Source: Candidatus Latescibacterota bacterium (GTDB lineage: Bacteria > Latescibacterota > UBA2968 > GCA-2709665). Taken from it: a stretch of DNA of 48,757 bases. Where the stretch lies: assembly GCA_012270675.1 (NCBI GenBank), contig JAAXHW010000029.1:1-48757 (forward strand). The letters run 5' to 3'. Each line of letters starts with the position of its first letter. The first letter of the stretch is position 1. Positions 32,322 to 42,102 of the stretch are shown piece after piece. Under the pieces are notes generated by a model that was not told the origin of the DNA, made no database searches, and was given only the letters and a program-made list of their open reading frames with translations. The position numbers and the translations under genes are program-made.

Positions 32322-33445
32322 CGCTCACCCATCGGGACATAGGCTCGATGCTCAGGCCCCGTGTAATTCGCCAGAGGGCGGATCAATTTGTTGTCCGCGC
32401 GCTGTTCAATCACGTGCGCGGCCCATCCGCTTATTCTGCTGATCACAAATATCGGCGTAAACAGCAGCGTATCGATGCCAGCCATATGGTAAGCCGTGGC
32501 CGAGTAAAAGTCCAGATTGGGAAACAGGCGTTTCTCTTCCCACATCACGTTTTCAATCGCCTCGGAAATCTCGAACAGCCTCATATCCCCTCTGGCTTCC
32601 GATACCTTTCGAGCCCACGCTTTGATCACGCCGTTGCGGGGATCTCTCACCCTGTACACCCCGTGCCCGAACCCCATAATGAGCTCCTTCCGGGCAAGCA
32701 TGTCCCGCACGCCCCGGGCCGCATCTTCGGGATTCTCAAAACGGGAGATAAGCGCCATGGCCTGCTCGTTTGCGCCGCCGTGCAGCGGCCCGCTCAACGT
32801 GCCGATGGCCCCGGCGATGCAGGAGCAGAAATCGGCCAGCGTGGAAGCGCACACGCGAGCCGTGAATGTCGAAGCATTGAATTCGTGTTCCGCGTACAGA
32901 ATCAGAGAATTGTCCATCATCTGGCATTCCAGCCGGGTAGGCGGGTCTCCCTTTAACATGCGCATCACATAATCGGCGTGATGCTCTGCTTCAACATCCA
33001 GGGGCGCCTCTTTACCGCGTGAACTCAGGTACCAGTAGCCCAGCATGGAGGGAAGCGCGCCCAACAGGCGAACGGCGGACCTCTTCCCATCTTCAAGACC
33101 CTGCTCAGGTTCTGCAACCCCCAGCGCGGAGACCCCGGTTCGCAAAACATCCATTGGATGCGCGTCAGCAGGAAACGTGGACAGTACCGTCTTCACCATA
33201 TCCGGCAGCCGGCGGTTCTCCCCGATCTCACGGCGCCACGCCTCAAGCCGGGCGCGCGCTGGGAGTTCGCCGTGGATAAGCAGGTAAGCCACCTCTTCAA
33301 AACTGCTCCTGCTCGCAAGGTCCTCAATCGAATACCCGCGATAGTGAAGCCCGTGTCCCTCTGCGCCTACCGTGCAAATCGCCGTATTGCCCGCCTTAAC
33401 ACCGCGCAGCCCAACAGCCGTCGCAGTCTCTGTTTTTTCACTCAT
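32318..33445 (-). CDS. prpC: 2-methylcitrate synthase / citrate synthase
   Basis: The 375-residue protein has all citrate synthase landmarks: [24 protein letters not shown] (catalytic His), [13 protein letters not shown] (catalytic His) and [13 protein letters not shown] (catalytic Asp). Its length and its place between prpB and prpD indicate 2-methylcitrate synthase, condensing propionyl-CoA with oxaloacetate. Three in-frame ATGs occur at 33460, 33451 and 33445; the last has GAGAGG at good spacing and overlaps the end of prpB by 8 bp. Confidence 0.92.
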   Translation of the reverse strand: MSEKTETATAVGLRGVKAGNTAICTVGAEGHGLHYRGYSIEDLASRSSFEEVAYLLIHGELPARARLEAWRREIGENRRLPDMVKTVLSTFPADAHPMDVLRTGVSALGVAEPEQGLEDGKRSAVRLLGALPSMLGYWYLSSRGKEAPLDVEAEHHADYVMRMLKGDPPTRLECQMMDNSLILYAEHEFNASTFTARVCASTLADFCSCIAGAIGTLSGPLHGGANEQAMALISRFENPEDAARGVRDMLARKELIMGFGHGVYRVRDPRNGVIKAWARKVSEARGDMRLFEISEAIENVMWEEKRLFPNLDFYSATAYHMAGIDTLLFTPIFVISRISGWAAHVIEQRADNKLIRPLANYTGPEHRAYVPMGER

Positions 33446-34340
33446 CCTCATCCTCTCCATTTACCTGGTTGCCGTAAAGCCGGTCTACGAGTTCCTCATA
33501 CCGATAGTAGTCCAGCAGATCGTACAATTCTTCCCGCGTCTGCATCCTGTCCATCAAAGACCCTTGCGTGCCCGCTTTCCGAATGGTCCGGTATGCGCCT
33601 TCAGCAGCCCTGTTCATCACCCGGAACGCCGTGAGCGGGTAGAGGACCATGGCAGCGCCAACACGCCGCATCTCCTCCAGTGTAAACAGAGGCGTTTTCC
33701 CGAATTCCGTAAGATTCGCCAGCACAGGCACGGCAAGTCCTTCCGTAAACGCCCGATAGTGATCCGGTGCCTGCAACGCCTCTGCGAAAATACCGCCCGC
33801 ACCGGCCTCAACATACAGGCTTGCCCGCTCCAGGGCCCCCTCCAGGCCCTCGATAGCGAACGCATCCGTCCGTGCCATCACCATAAAATCAGGATCGGAA
33901 CGGGCGTCTACGGCTGCTTTTATGCGGTCACACATCTCCCCGGCCGAAACAATCCTTTTTCCGGGACGGTGACCGCAGCGCTTTTGAACAACCTGGTCTT
34001 CGATGTGAACCGCTGCTGCGCCGAGCTTTTCAAGCGTCCGAACCGTCCGGCCAACAGAGAACGCCGTGCCGCCAAAGCCTGTGTCTGCGTCAACCAGCAG
34101 GGGCAGCGCAACCGCATCCGTAATCCGGCGCACGTCTTCTGCCACATTGTCCAGGGTTATGATGCCCAGATCGGGCAATCCGTATGACGCGCCGGCCACG
34201 CCGGAGCCTGACAGATAAATCGCGCAAAATCCGGCGCGCTTCGCCATCAGAGCAGTCAGGGCGTTAACCGTCCCCACCACCTGTAGCGGCTTCTCCTGTT
34301 GCAAAGCGTCCTGCAACCTTGTCCCGGCAGACCTGTTCAC
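33438..34340 (-). CDS. prpB: Methylisocitrate lyase
   Basis: The 300-residue TIM-barrel enzyme shows the isocitrate lyase superfamily signature KRCGHRPGK, the metal-binding [11 protein letters not shown] and VHIEDQ, and VMARTDAFA. It cleaves 2-methylisocitrate to pyruvate and succinate. The likely start is GTG 34340, with further in-frame GTGs at 34349 and 34352; any of these lies inside the hpt reading frame, so the two genes overlap by about 77 bp. It heads the prpBCD set. Confidence 0.9.
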   Translation of the reverse strand: MNRSAGTRLQDALQQEKPLQVVGTVNALTALMAKRAGFCAIYLSGSGVAGASYGLPDLGIITLDNVAEDVRRITDAVALPLLVDADTGFGGTAFSVGRTVRTLEKLGAAAVHIEDQVVQKRCGHRPGKRIVSAGEMCDRIKAAVDARSDPDFMVMARTDAFAIEGLEGALERASLYVEAGAGGIFAEALQAPDHYRAFTEGLAVPVLANLTEFGKTPLFTLEEMRRVGAAMVLYPLTAFRVMNRAAEGAYRTIRKAGTQGSLMDRMQTREELYDLLDYYRYEELVDRLYGNQVNGEDEDE

Positions 34341-34911
34341 CGCGTTCACCACCTGATTCGTCCACCCCGTAGCATTCGGGTTTGAGAACACCGATAAAAG
34401 GCAGATTTCGGTACTGCTGGTTAAAATCGAGCCCGTACCCCACCACGAATTCGTCCGGAACCGTAAACCCCGAATAGGCGATCGAGACATCCACAGACCG
34501 GCGGGCAGGCTTGTCCAGGAGCGTGCATACCCTGAGGCTTTTGGGGTGTCTGGCCCGGAGTTTGCACAGCAGATAGCTCAGGGTAAGGCCCGTATCGACA
34601 ATATCCTCAACGATCAGAACGTGGCGGTCCGTAATGCTGACGTCCAGATCCTTGAGGATGCGCACGACTCCCGAACTCCGGGTGGAAAAACCGTAGCTGG
34701 AAATCGACATCAGCTCGATCTCGACCGGGCTTGTAATCGCCCGGGCCAGGTCGGCCAGAAAGAACATGGCACCTTTTAAAATGCCGATGAGTACCACCGC
34801 ATCGGTCTGTGTGCCGTAGTCTTCGGAGATCCGTCGCCCGAGGGCCCGCACCTTCTTCCGGATGGCCTCAGGCTGGATCAGCACACGCTGAATATCCTCA
34901 CCAACATCCAC
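34264..34911 (-). CDS. hpt: Hypoxanthine phosphoribosyltransferase
   Basis: The 215-residue protein has the PRPP-binding motif [13 protein letters not shown], the flexible-loop Ser in [12 protein letters not shown] and the C-terminal [20 protein letters not shown] typical of purine salvage phosphoribosyltransferases. It is about 35 residues longer than usual: a Gly/Glu-rich tail after the conserved end runs into prpB. GTG 34911 follows AAAGG; the frame is open 23 codons further upstream. It lies 96 bp after the penicillin-binding protein gene. Confidence 0.9.
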   Translation of the reverse strand: MDVGEDIQRVLIQPEAIRKKVRALGRRISEDYGTQTDAVVLIGILKGAMFFLADLARAITSPVEIELMSISSYGFSTRSSGVVRILKDLDVSITDRHVLIVEDIVDTGLTLSYLLCKLRARHPKSLRVCTLLDKPARRSVDVSIAYSGFTVPDEFVVGYGLDFNQQYRNLPFIGVLKPECYGVDESGGERGEQVCRDKVAGRFATGEAATGGGDG

Positions 34912-35007
34912 AGGGCGACACCTTTCACCGGGGGACACGAGTCGCTGAATATCTGCGATTGCGTTATAGAATACTCGCAAACGAAATCCATTCTGTCAAG
35001 CAGAACC

Positions 35008-37074
35008 TCATCTCCTTTGAAATTCCGCCGCCTCTTCCGGTGTATTTGGCGAGAGGCCCTCCGGCAGTGCAATCCGGACCGGCAGGTGCTCAGCCAGCGT
35101 GTCCGCATCAACGGCGACCCCGGTACGGGCATCCACAACCACATCCCGCACCCCCGCCGGCGTCCAGAAGGCTTTGTCCGCGCGGTCGGCCGCAACCGCT
35201 TTCATAAACGCCGCCCAGATCGGCGCTGCGCCGCTGCCCCCCGTAATCTGGCGCCGGGTGCGTGCCTCCACCAGCCTCCGCTTTCCCTCCCGCCGGTCGA
35301 ACCCGACCCATACGCTGGCCACCAGCTCCGGCGTAAACCCCGTAAACCAGGCATCCGTATTGTCGTTCGTTGTCCCCGTCTTACCCGCCGCCGGCCTCCT
35401 GAACCCTGCCGCTCGCACCGCCCGTCCCGTCCCCCGGTCCACCACATTCTGCATCAGCCGGATCATCACGTACGCATCCGCCGCCGCCAGCACCGGCTCC
35501 CGGCGCACCCGGTGCCGGTACACGGGCCGCCCCTCCAGGTCCTCGACCAGCCGGACAAACGCCGGCTCCACCCGGATGCCGTAGTTCGCAACCGTCCCAA
35601 ATGCCGACGCCATATCCAGCAGCGTCACCTCTTCCGTCCCCAGCGCAAGGCTCGGATAGGCGCCCAGCGGACTCTGGATGCCCAGCCGTTTCCCCATCGC
35701 AGCGACCCGCTCCGGCCCGACCCGTTGCGCCACCTGCACGCTTGTTGCATTCGCCGACCGGATCAGTGCCCAGGCCGCCGTCGTCATCCCCAGGTACTCA
35801 TCCTTAAAATTCTTCGGCGACCACTGCCGCCGGTTCACCACATAGGTCCGGGGCTCGTCCGCAAACAGCGACACCGGCGTCGCCTTCCCTGCGGTGAACG
35901 CAGCCAGGTAGACCACCGGCTTGAACCCCGACCCCGGCTGCCGCCGTGCCGTCGTTGCCCGGTTGTAATAGCTCGTAAAAATATCCCGCCCCCCCACCAT
36001 TGCCTTCACATAGCCCGTTTTGGGGTCCAGACAGATCAGCGCCCCCTGAACGTAGTCCGCCCGTTCCGCCTTCGACGCCTCCCGGTAATCCGGAAATCCC
36101 AGCCGCCTGTCCAGGTCCGCAAGCCCCCCGGCCATCGCCTGTTCCGCAGCCTTCTGCATCTTCAGGTCCAGCGTCGTATGGATATTCAATCCCCCAAAAC
36201 TGAGCGCAGAATGCCCCCACTGCCGGACCACTTTCGCCTTGATCGTCTCTACAAAATAGGGCGTCCGGTTGCGGGGACTCCGCTCCGGCGCAAACGCCGG
36301 CGGCGCCTTCACCGCCCGGTCCATTTCCTCCTGCGTGATAAATCCTGCCGTCCGCATCCGCCGCAGCACGTGTCTCATCCTCTGCGCCGTATTTCCCCCT
36401 CCCTCCCGGAACGGGCTCAGCGCGCTTGGCGCATTCGGCAGCCCCGCCAGCACTGCCGCCTCCTGCAGATTCAGGTCCGCCGCCCGTTTTCCGAAATAGG
36501 TCTGCGCCGCGTCCTCTACCCCGTATGCGTTCGTCCCGTAAAAACTCCCGTTCATATAGAGTTCCAGCAGCTTCCGCTTGTAGCCCTCCCCGTACCGCCG
36601 CTCAAACATCGTCTCAAGCTGCACCGCCAGCAGGACCTCTTTCAGCTTCCGGATATAGGTCTTCTCCCGCGACAGAAAGAGGTTCTTCACAATCTGCTGG
36701 GTAATCGTGCTCCCCCCTCTCACCTTCCGCATACGGCGCAAATTGTCGTAGAACGCCCCCAGCACCGCCCTGACGCTGAACCCCCGATGTCGGTAAAACG
36801 CCTGATCCTCCGTTGCCAGCACCGCCTGAATAAAAAAGGGGCTCACCTCCTCCAGCGTCACCCCCTTCATACGCCGGTTGAACGTGTAGAGCAACTCCCC
36901 CGAATCCGCGTAGATCTTCACCCCCGGCTGAGTGCCCAGCGCCTCCGGATCTTCCGGGATTCGGGGCAGGGTCATCACAACCCACAGGAAGCCCATCATC
37001 CCGATAAGCAGCACATCGACAGTCAGGACCAGGGCCAGTCTGGCCCAGATAGGGACAGCAAAACGCTTTGACAT
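35008..37074 (-). CDS. Class A penicillin-binding protein (PBP1A type)
   Basis: The 688-residue bifunctional peptidoglycan synthase has a cytoplasmic start, one transmembrane helix (about 10-34), a GT51 transglycosylase domain (ATEDQAFYRHRGFSVRA, RGGSTITQQIVKNLFL, KEVLLAVQLE) and a transpeptidase domain with SxxK in RQPGSGFKP, SAN in RSANATS and KTGTT. It polymerises lipid II and cross-links stems outside the inner membrane. There is no strong Shine-Dalgarno sequence at ATG 37074, which is 7 bp after the stop of the upstream membrane protein gene, so coupling to that gene is likely. Confidence 0.93.
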   Translation of the reverse strand: MSKRFAVPIWARLALVLTVDVLLIGMMGFLWVVMTLPRIPEDPEALGTQPGVKIYADSGELLYTFNRRMKGVTLEEVSPFFIQAVLATEDQAFYRHRGFSVRAVLGAFYDNLRRMRKVRGGSTITQQIVKNLFLSREKTYIRKLKEVLLAVQLETMFERRYGEGYKRKLLELYMNGSFYGTNAYGVEDAAQTYFGKRAADLNLQEAAVLAGLPNAPSALSPFREGGGNTAQRMRHVLRRMRTAGFITQEEMDRAVKAPPAFAPERSPRNRTPYFVETIKAKVVRQWGHSALSFGGLNIHTTLDLKMQKAAEQAMAGGLADLDRRLGFPDYREASKAERADYVQGALICLDPKTGYVKAMVGGRDIFTSYYNRATTARRQPGSGFKPVVYLAAFTAGKATPVSLFADEPRTYVVNRRQWSPKNFKDEYLGMTTAAWALIRSANATSVQVAQRVGPERVAAMGKRLGIQSPLGAYPSLALGTEEVTLLDMASAFGTVANYGIRVEPAFVRLVEDLEGRPVYRHRVRREPVLAAADAYVMIRLMQNVVDRGTGRAVRAAGFRRPAAGKTGTTNDNTDAWFTGFTPELVASVWVGFDRREGKRRLVEARTRRQITGGSGAAPIWAAFMKAVAADRADKAFWTPAGVRDVVVDARTGVAVDADTLAEHLPVRIALPEGLSPNTPEEAAEFQRR

Positions 37075-37081
37075 GGTAGGG

Positions 37082-37912
37082 TTACGGTTCGTCCTCCGGT
37101 ATATCGACCTTAAAAATCCGGGCGATCTGTTCCGGCGCAACCTCAAAGCTTACGCCTGGTATTTCCGGGTCATGGTAGGAGATCTCCCCCTCATAGCGCC
37201 CCAGCCCCCGCTGCAGGAGGACCTGGCCCACGCGACCGGCCCGATAACCCTTTCGCATCACCGCCTGCTCCTCACGCCGCAGCCGGTCCGTAATCTCCCG
37301 TGCCAGTTCCGCAGCCACCGCCGCCTTCACCGAATCCGCATAGACCTCCGTCACTTCATCCGCCCCCCCCACCTGCCGGTAGAGCGCTGCAACCTCCTGC
37401 CGCACCCGCCCCCGATACCGCACATCCGGAAACGCGGCTGCCTCCAGCAGCGCCAGACCCGCCCGGAAAATCCGCAGGCTCTCCACCAATTCGGGCACGT
37501 CCCGCTGCGCTTCTGAGCCAACAGGCGTCCGCCAGACCGCCACGAACCCGGGCATCCCCGTTTCCGGTACCCGCTCCATCTCAAACCGGCCGCCCGACAC
37601 CGCCTCCGGAAGCCCCTCTCCACCTTCGGGCAGAAAAACCGCTGCCTCACCCTCGAACGTCCCCTGCACCTCCGCCCGCGCCCGAAGCTGCGCCCAGACA
37701 CCCCCTGCCGCGCGCCGGTAGGTGTTGGTATCTGCCAGCACATTGCCGACCCACTTTGCAATCCAGTTGGTCCGGTATTCGAAGGTCGCGGCGGTCCCTC
37801 CCAGCACCATCAGCAGGACACAGACGGCAAACAGGGACGCAACGGCCCTGAGCACACGTCTGGAAATCCGACGCTCGACCTTTTCTCGAACCCGTTCAAA
37901 GAAACTGGCCAT
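37082..37912 (-). CDS. Single-pass membrane protein of unknown function
   Basis: The 276-residue protein has a basic N terminus (about 1-22), one transmembrane helix (about 23-45) and a periplasmic or extracellular region with a long helical stretch (about 145-225) rich in Arg, Glu and Ala, ending in PEQIARIFKVDIPEDEP. No family is recognised. Its place 7 bp before a class A penicillin-binding protein suggests a role in cell-envelope assembly or regulation of that synthase, but this is inference from position only. Confidence 0.75.
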   Translation of the reverse strand: MASFFERVREKVERRISRRVLRAVASLFAVCVLLMVLGGTAATFEYRTNWIAKWVGNVLADTNTYRRAAGGVWAQLRARAEVQGTFEGEAAVFLPEGGEGLPEAVSGGRFEMERVPETGMPGFVAVWRTPVGSEAQRDVPELVESLRIFRAGLALLEAAAFPDVRYRGRVRQEVAALYRQVGGADEVTEVYADSVKAAVAAELAREITDRLRREEQAVMRKGYRAGRVGQVLLQRGLGRYEGEISYHDPEIPGVSFEVAPEQIARIFKVDIPEDEP

Positions 37913-38056
37913 GCCACTCCCACCCCATCTGCTCTGAAGGGCAGACCGCTAAGCAGTTGCATTTTTCCATAAATTTCCGTAGGATTGTAATGCCGATTTC
38001 CCGGACGCGATGGGTTCCGGTTCCGAACAGCTTCTCACAACCAGGAGGTAGAGCAG

Positions 38057-38812
38057 ATGCGTTCTCCCAGCAAGATTGCTATCGTTACAGGTGCGGGGTC
38101 TGGCATTGGCAGGCGAACATCGCTTGCGCTTCTCCACGAGGGGTATTCCGTTGTCCTGGCGGGTCGTCGTGTGGAAACTTTGGAAACAACCGCTCAGGAG
38201 GCATCGGCCGGCTCCCGGGCGCTGGTGGTGCGCACGGATGTGACGGACATCGCCTCCGTGCGGGCCCTGTTCGCCAAAACGCAGGAGACCTTTGGCAGGC
38301 TGGACCTTCTGTTCAACAACGCGGGAATCGGCACACCGCCCGTACCCCTGGAAGACCTCACCTACCAGCAATGGAAACAGGTCGTGGATACCAATCTGAC
38401 CGGCACATTTCTGTGCACGCAGGAAGCGTTCAGAATCATGAAAGACCAGCAGCCCCGGGGGGGGCGCATCATCAACAACGGCTCCGTATCAGCGCAGGTC
38501 CCACGGGTCTACTCCGCGCCCTATACAGCCACCAAGCATGCGATCACAGGCCTTACCAGGTCAACATCGCTTGATGGACGCCAGTACGATATTGCATGCG
38601 GCCAGATCGACATCGGCAACGCGGCGACCGAGAGGACGGATCGAATGGAAGCGGGCGTTCCGCAGGCCCATGGATCTGTCGCGGTTGAGCCCAGAATGGA
38701 CACGGATGACGTGGCGCGCGCCGTGGTGTACATGGCCAGCCTCCCCCTGGACGCCAATGTACAATTCATGACCGTCATGGCAACGAAAATGCCCTACATC
38801 GGGCGAGGGTGA
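38057..38812 (+). CDS. Short-chain dehydrogenase/reductase
   Basis: The 251-residue classical SDR has the NAD(P) motif [12 protein letters not shown], the catalytic Ser in NNGSVSAQ and Tyr-Lys in YTATK. The C-terminal MYxPIGRG-like tail (MPYIGRG) is present. CAGGAGGTAG precedes the ATG. Its 5' neighbour is a divergent membrane protein gene and its 3' end faces the UxuA-like gene, so it stands alone. The substrate is unknown. Confidence 0.92.
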   Translation: MRSPSKIAIVTGAGSGIGRRTSLALLHEGYSVVLAGRRVETLETTAQEASAGSRALVVRTDVTDIASVRALFAKTQETFGRLDLLFNNAGIGTPPVPLEDLTYQQWKQVVDTNLTGTFLCTQEAFRIMKDQQPRGGRIINNGSVSAQVPRVYSAPYTATKHAITGLTRSTSLDGRQYDIACGQIDIGNAATERTDRMEAGVPQAHGSVAVEPRMDTDDVARAVVYMASLPLDANVQFMTVMATKMPYIGRG

Positions 38813-38844
38813 CCCGGGGCCCCTCACCCGGCGGTCGCCACTGG

Positions 38845-39840
38845 TCAACCGCCGCTCTCCAGCGCCTGCAGAATGCCCCGCATATGGCCCACGCAGAAGG
38901 CGATGTACTCCCGTCCCTCCGGCCCGTCCGTCGTCAGCTTCATAATATGGTCGTAATCGATCGCGCCTTCGTATCCCACCTCGTGCAGCGCCCTGGCCAC
39001 CTCGTACATATTCAGGTCGCCATCGTCCGGAATCACCTCCGCGTATCCCCCGGTCTCGGGAATCGTCCCCTTCACATTGCGGAAGTGCACGTGAAAAATC
39101 TTGCCCTGTGCCCCAAAGCGCCTGATCCCCTCGAACACATCCTGTCCCGACTCGTACCGGGTACCCACGCAGAACGTCATCCCGTTGTTTGGAGACGGCA
39201 CCTCTGAAAACAGCCGGTCGAACGCGTCGAAATCGTACAGAACCTGCGGCACCCCGCAAATGCTCGGCACCGGCGGATCGTTCCCGTGCATTGCAATCTT
39301 CACCCCCGCGCGCTCCGCCTCAGGCACCACCGCTCGAAAGATCTTCAACGTCCGCTCCCACACCTCCTCGCGCGCAGGCGCCCCGGGTGGCGGGGGTTGA
39401 TCCAGCACCCGCGAAAGGTCCATCTTCAAGTGCCGGTATCCCCCACGGCCTTCAACCATACGGTGCATCTCCACGTCGAATTTCCCGAACTGCCCTGCCT
39501 GGAAGCACTGCACCCCCATCACGGGTATGTTGAACGCTCCGCAGATCCGGACACTGTGGACCAGATTGTCGATCTCCTGTTCCGAACCCGGCTCACCCAG
39601 GAAAGTCGCCCTTGTATAGGTGCTCAGAGAATTGGCGCGCTCAATCACAAGCCCGGCGCGGTCCAGCGCCTCCACCACCTGTTCCACGCCCTCCCGGTTG
39701 AGCCGTCCGCCTGCCGCTTTACACCCGGGAAAAATGTCGAACGTGATATCCACGCAGTCCACGCCGATCTGCTTTAAAAACTTCAGGGCGTCCGGCCGGT
39801 CCAGCCAGTCGGGACTGATTCGGGTACCGATCTTCATCAT
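38845..39840 (-). CDS. TIM-barrel mannonate dehydratase-like (UxuA-type) protein
   Basis: The 331-residue protein has UxuA-type metal-site motifs: KIAMHGNDPPVPSICG, MTFCVGT, FHVHFRNVKGT and EVIPDDGDLNMYEVARAL. Mannonate dehydratase converts D-mannonate to 2-keto-3-deoxygluconate; relatives include sugar isomerases. ATG 39840 (ATGATG) has AGGAGG 6 nt upstream. The space between this gene and the divergent lyase gene is mostly filled by a copy of the 184-315 element (39854-39904), so its promoter must overlap that repeat. Confidence 0.82.
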   Translation of the reverse strand: MMKIGTRISPDWLDRPDALKFLKQIGVDCVDITFDIFPGCKAAGGRLNREGVEQVVEALDRAGLVIERANSLSTYTRATFLGEPGSEQEIDNLVHSVRICGAFNIPVMGVQCFQAGQFGKFDVEMHRMVEGRGGYRHLKMDLSRVLDQPPPPGAPAREEVWERTLKIFRAVVPEAERAGVKIAMHGNDPPVPSICGVPQVLYDFDAFDRLFSEVPSPNNGMTFCVGTRYESGQDVFEGIRRFGAQGKIFHVHFRNVKGTIPETGGYAEVIPDDGDLNMYEVARALHEVGYEGAIDYDHIMKLTTDGPEGREYIAFCVGHMRGILQALESGG

Positions 39841-39853
39841 ATCCAACCTCCTC

Positions 39854-39904
39854 AGAAGCTGTTTTAAAATTCCCGGTGAGTTCCCGAGCGCGAGCGAAAA
39901 AGTG
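39854..39904. repeat. Partial copy of the MITE-like element between divergent genes
   Basis: About 51 bp match the right end of the 184-315 element in inverse orientation (AGAAGCTGTTTTAAAATTCC, then GGTGAGTTCCCGAGCGCGAG). It begins just upstream of the Shine-Dalgarno sequence of the UxuA-like gene and ends 17 bp before that of the DapA-family gene, so any promoter for either gene lies in or against it. Confidence 0.65.
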
Positions 39905-39931
39905 ATTGAAATCTTCTCAAAAGGAGACCCC

Positions 39932-40855
39932 ATGTTCCCGGAAGATCTGAGACAGAAACTCAGAAACGTACACGCCTTCGCCGTTACCCCGTTTAAACGG
40001 GACGACCTGTCTCAACTCGACCTGGACGGCCTGGCCCGCAACCTTGCCTTTCTCATAGAAAACGGGGTGCAGGTCATCAACGTCGGCGGGGGCACGGGCG
40101 AAATCGACGCCCTCACCGACGTCGAACTCCTGACCCTCGCCCGGACGGCGCTCGACCTTGCCGGCGACCGGGCCCTCATCCTTCCCACGCTGCCCGGAAA
40201 CCTCAACGCCGCCCTGGAACTGGCGCCCTGCTACGAGAAAATGGACGCGCGTGTCATGCTCGCCATGGCCCCCTTCATCCGCAACATGGTGCCCAACGAC
40301 CTGGAGGGCGTCTTCGCCTACTATCAAACCCTGGCCGACGCTTCGGACGTCCCCCTCCTCCCCTACAACACCCAGGCCTGGCCCCCGGAATTCTTCGTCC
40401 GCCTCGCCGAAATCGACCGCATCGTCGGGATCAAAGACCCCTGCCACGTCCCGCACAACCTCTTCAAAGCCATCAAACTGCTTGGAAACCGCTTCGTCTG
40501 GATCGGCAACAAACGCCACGACCCCGGTGTGCTCCACTTCCGCTATCAGGCCGGCATTGAAGGCTTCACCACCGGATTCACCAACTTCGCCCCGAAATAC
40601 GAACTCGACCTGCACCGGTCCGCCCTCCGGCAGGACTGGCCCCGCATGGTCGACATCCAGACCCGGCTGGCGCCCCTGGAAAGGCTCCGCCTGGCCTATG
40701 GAGACGCCACCATACCCAAAACCGCCCTCGACCTGGTCGGTCTCACCGGCGGCCCGGTGCGCCCGCCCAGAGTGGACGCCTCTCCCACGGCACGCGCTGA
40801 AATCCGGACCGCCCTAGAGGCCCTGGGCATTGAGATAGCGAATCAGGCCCCCTGA
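39932..40855 (+). CDS. Dihydrodipicolinate synthase/N-acetylneuraminate lyase family protein
   Basis: The 307-residue TIM-barrel aldolase has the Schiff-base Lys in IVGIKDPCH, the catalytic Tyr in LLPYNTQ and the carboxylate-binding GGGTGEI (GTTGE in typical members). Together with the divergent UxuA-like gene this suggests sugar-acid breakdown, for example a 5-keto-4-deoxyglucarate or 2-keto-3-deoxygluconate-type lyase rather than lysine synthesis. AAGGAG precedes the ATG. Its end overlaps the convergent transglutaminase-like gene by 13 bp. Confidence 0.85.
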   Translation: MFPEDLRQKLRNVHAFAVTPFKRDDLSQLDLDGLARNLAFLIENGVQVINVGGGTGEIDALTDVELLTLARTALDLAGDRALILPTLPGNLNAALELAPCYEKMDARVMLAMAPFIRNMVPNDLEGVFAYYQTLADASDVPLLPYNTQAWPPEFFVRLAEIDRIVGIKDPCHVPHNLFKAIKLLGNRFVWIGNKRHDPGVLHFRYQAGIEGFTTGFTNFAPKYELDLHRSALRQDWPRMVDIQTRLAPLERLRLAYGDATIPKTALDLVGLTGGPVRPPRVDASPTARAEIRTALEALGIEIANQAP

Positions 40856-42081
40856 CCCGGCGGCGCGTCAAAATACGCCGCATCCCCAAAATGGGGAAAC
40901 ATGCCGAACCCGCGTTCCAGGTCGCGCTTCTCCCACACCAGCCCGGTCTCGCAGTAGGACAGCGCCCCGTGCCCCGGCGGCGAAAACTCCGGGTGACCCA
41001 GCAGGTCTGACCGAAACCACACACTGCGGTGGCCGAAACAGACCCCCTTCTCCAGATTGTTTTCGATAAAATCGACCATATGGGGAAACGTGCGCTGAAA
41101 CGCGCTGCCGCTCCCCCACCGGATCAACCCGCCCAGGTCCGATCCTGCCTCCTGGACCTCCGACATCGAAAGCGGCACCCCGTCCTTCCAGAACATCGCA
41201 TCCGCATTCGGGTCCACCACCACCCACTTGCCCTCGTCCTCGAACCAGACCTCCGTCACAAAATGCCCGTTGGAGCCGTTGACCGCCTCCGTCAGCACGG
41301 CGCACCGCGCCGGAATCCCCACGGCCTGCGCGCAGCTCACAAAAGCCGCCGCATAGTGCACGCACATCACAACCGGCCGCTTGCCGTTGTGCCCCTCCTG
41401 CGCCGCTCCCCAGGCCAGAATCGTCTCCGCGTCCCACGGCCCGTACTGCGCGGCCCTCAACGAATTCGTATGCTCCCAGCTCGACGCCAGCCAGGCCGAC
41501 AGCGCCCGCACGCGCCTCAGCAACGGCCCCTGGTCGCGGGCCACCGGCGGCAGGATCTTCCGCAGCGACCCGAGTCTCGGGTGGCCCTGATCTTCCCAGA
41601 CCATGGGCGGCGGCGGCGCATCCTCCCCTTCGGCCAGCCGCACCCGCACCACATATTCTCCCCGCACCGCATTTAAGTACGCCATCCGCTCGTTCCGCCA
41701 GGTCTTTCCCCCGTCGTCGCTGACCGAACTCTCCGGTTCTGCATGCCCCGGCTCAAGCGCCAGCGACCAGCTGTTCATCGCCGTCGCATCGGTCCAGAAC
41801 TCAAACGTATTCTCCCCCGCCACAAGCCGGTCCGCTGCCACCGGAACCTCGTACCAGTAATACGCCGGACGCGCCGGTTCGATGGCCGCCACCTCTTCCC
41901 CGTTCACCGCCATCCGGAGCGGCTGCTCGTTATGCGGATACGACCGGGCGAGCACGTAGACCCGTCCCGTGTCCCCCGTCGCAGGCAGACACAGCGCCTT
42001 CCGCGCCCTGCGAAACACCGTCAGCTCCTCGCACAGGGTGGCAATCACCCGCCCTTCTTCGCTATAATACAATCGGCTCAT
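40843..42081 (-). CDS. Transglutaminase-like domain protein (shorter paralogue)
   Basis: The 412-residue protein repeats the plan of the protein at 9634-11718. It has an N-terminal module with VNGEEVAAIEPARPAYYWYE (the longer relative has VNGQEVLRQPSP then WYYVEV), a segment ending GEYVVRVRLAEGE (GEYVVRLALDEF in the other), then a transglutaminase-like core with Cys in MCVHYAAAFVSCAQAVGIPA, His in NGHFVTEVW and Asp in VVVDPNADAMF. There is no signal peptide. GGAGG precedes the ATG. It is the last gene of the eight-gene operon from 48674 and follows the amidohydrolase gene by 21 bp. Confidence 0.8.
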   Translation of the reverse strand: MSRLYYSEEGRVIATLCEELTVFRRARKALCLPATGDTGRVYVLARSYPHNEQPLRMAVNGEEVAAIEPARPAYYWYEVPVAADRLVAGENTFEFWTDATAMNSWSLALEPGHAEPESSVSDDGGKTWRNERMAYLNAVRGEYVVRVRLAEGEDAPPPPMVWEDQGHPRLGSLRKILPPVARDQGPLLRRVRALSAWLASSWEHTNSLRAAQYGPWDAETILAWGAAQEGHNGKRPVVMCVHYAAAFVSCAQAVGIPARCAVLTEAVNGSNGHFVTEVWFEDEGKWVVVDPNADAMFWKDGVPLSMSEVQEAGSDLGGLIRWGSGSAFQRTFPHMVDFIENNLEKGVCFGHRSVWFRSDLLGHPEFSPPGHGALSYCETGLVWEKRDLERGFGMFPHFGDAAYFDAPPGQGA

Positions 42082-42102
42082 AACACCTCCGTTCGATTGC
42101 GG

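Noticed and set aside
35017-37071. A 684-codon plus-strand open frame antisense to the penicillin-binding protein
   Set aside because: It has the same skewed Arg/Pro/His composition and no motif, while the minus strand encodes all PBP1A motifs.
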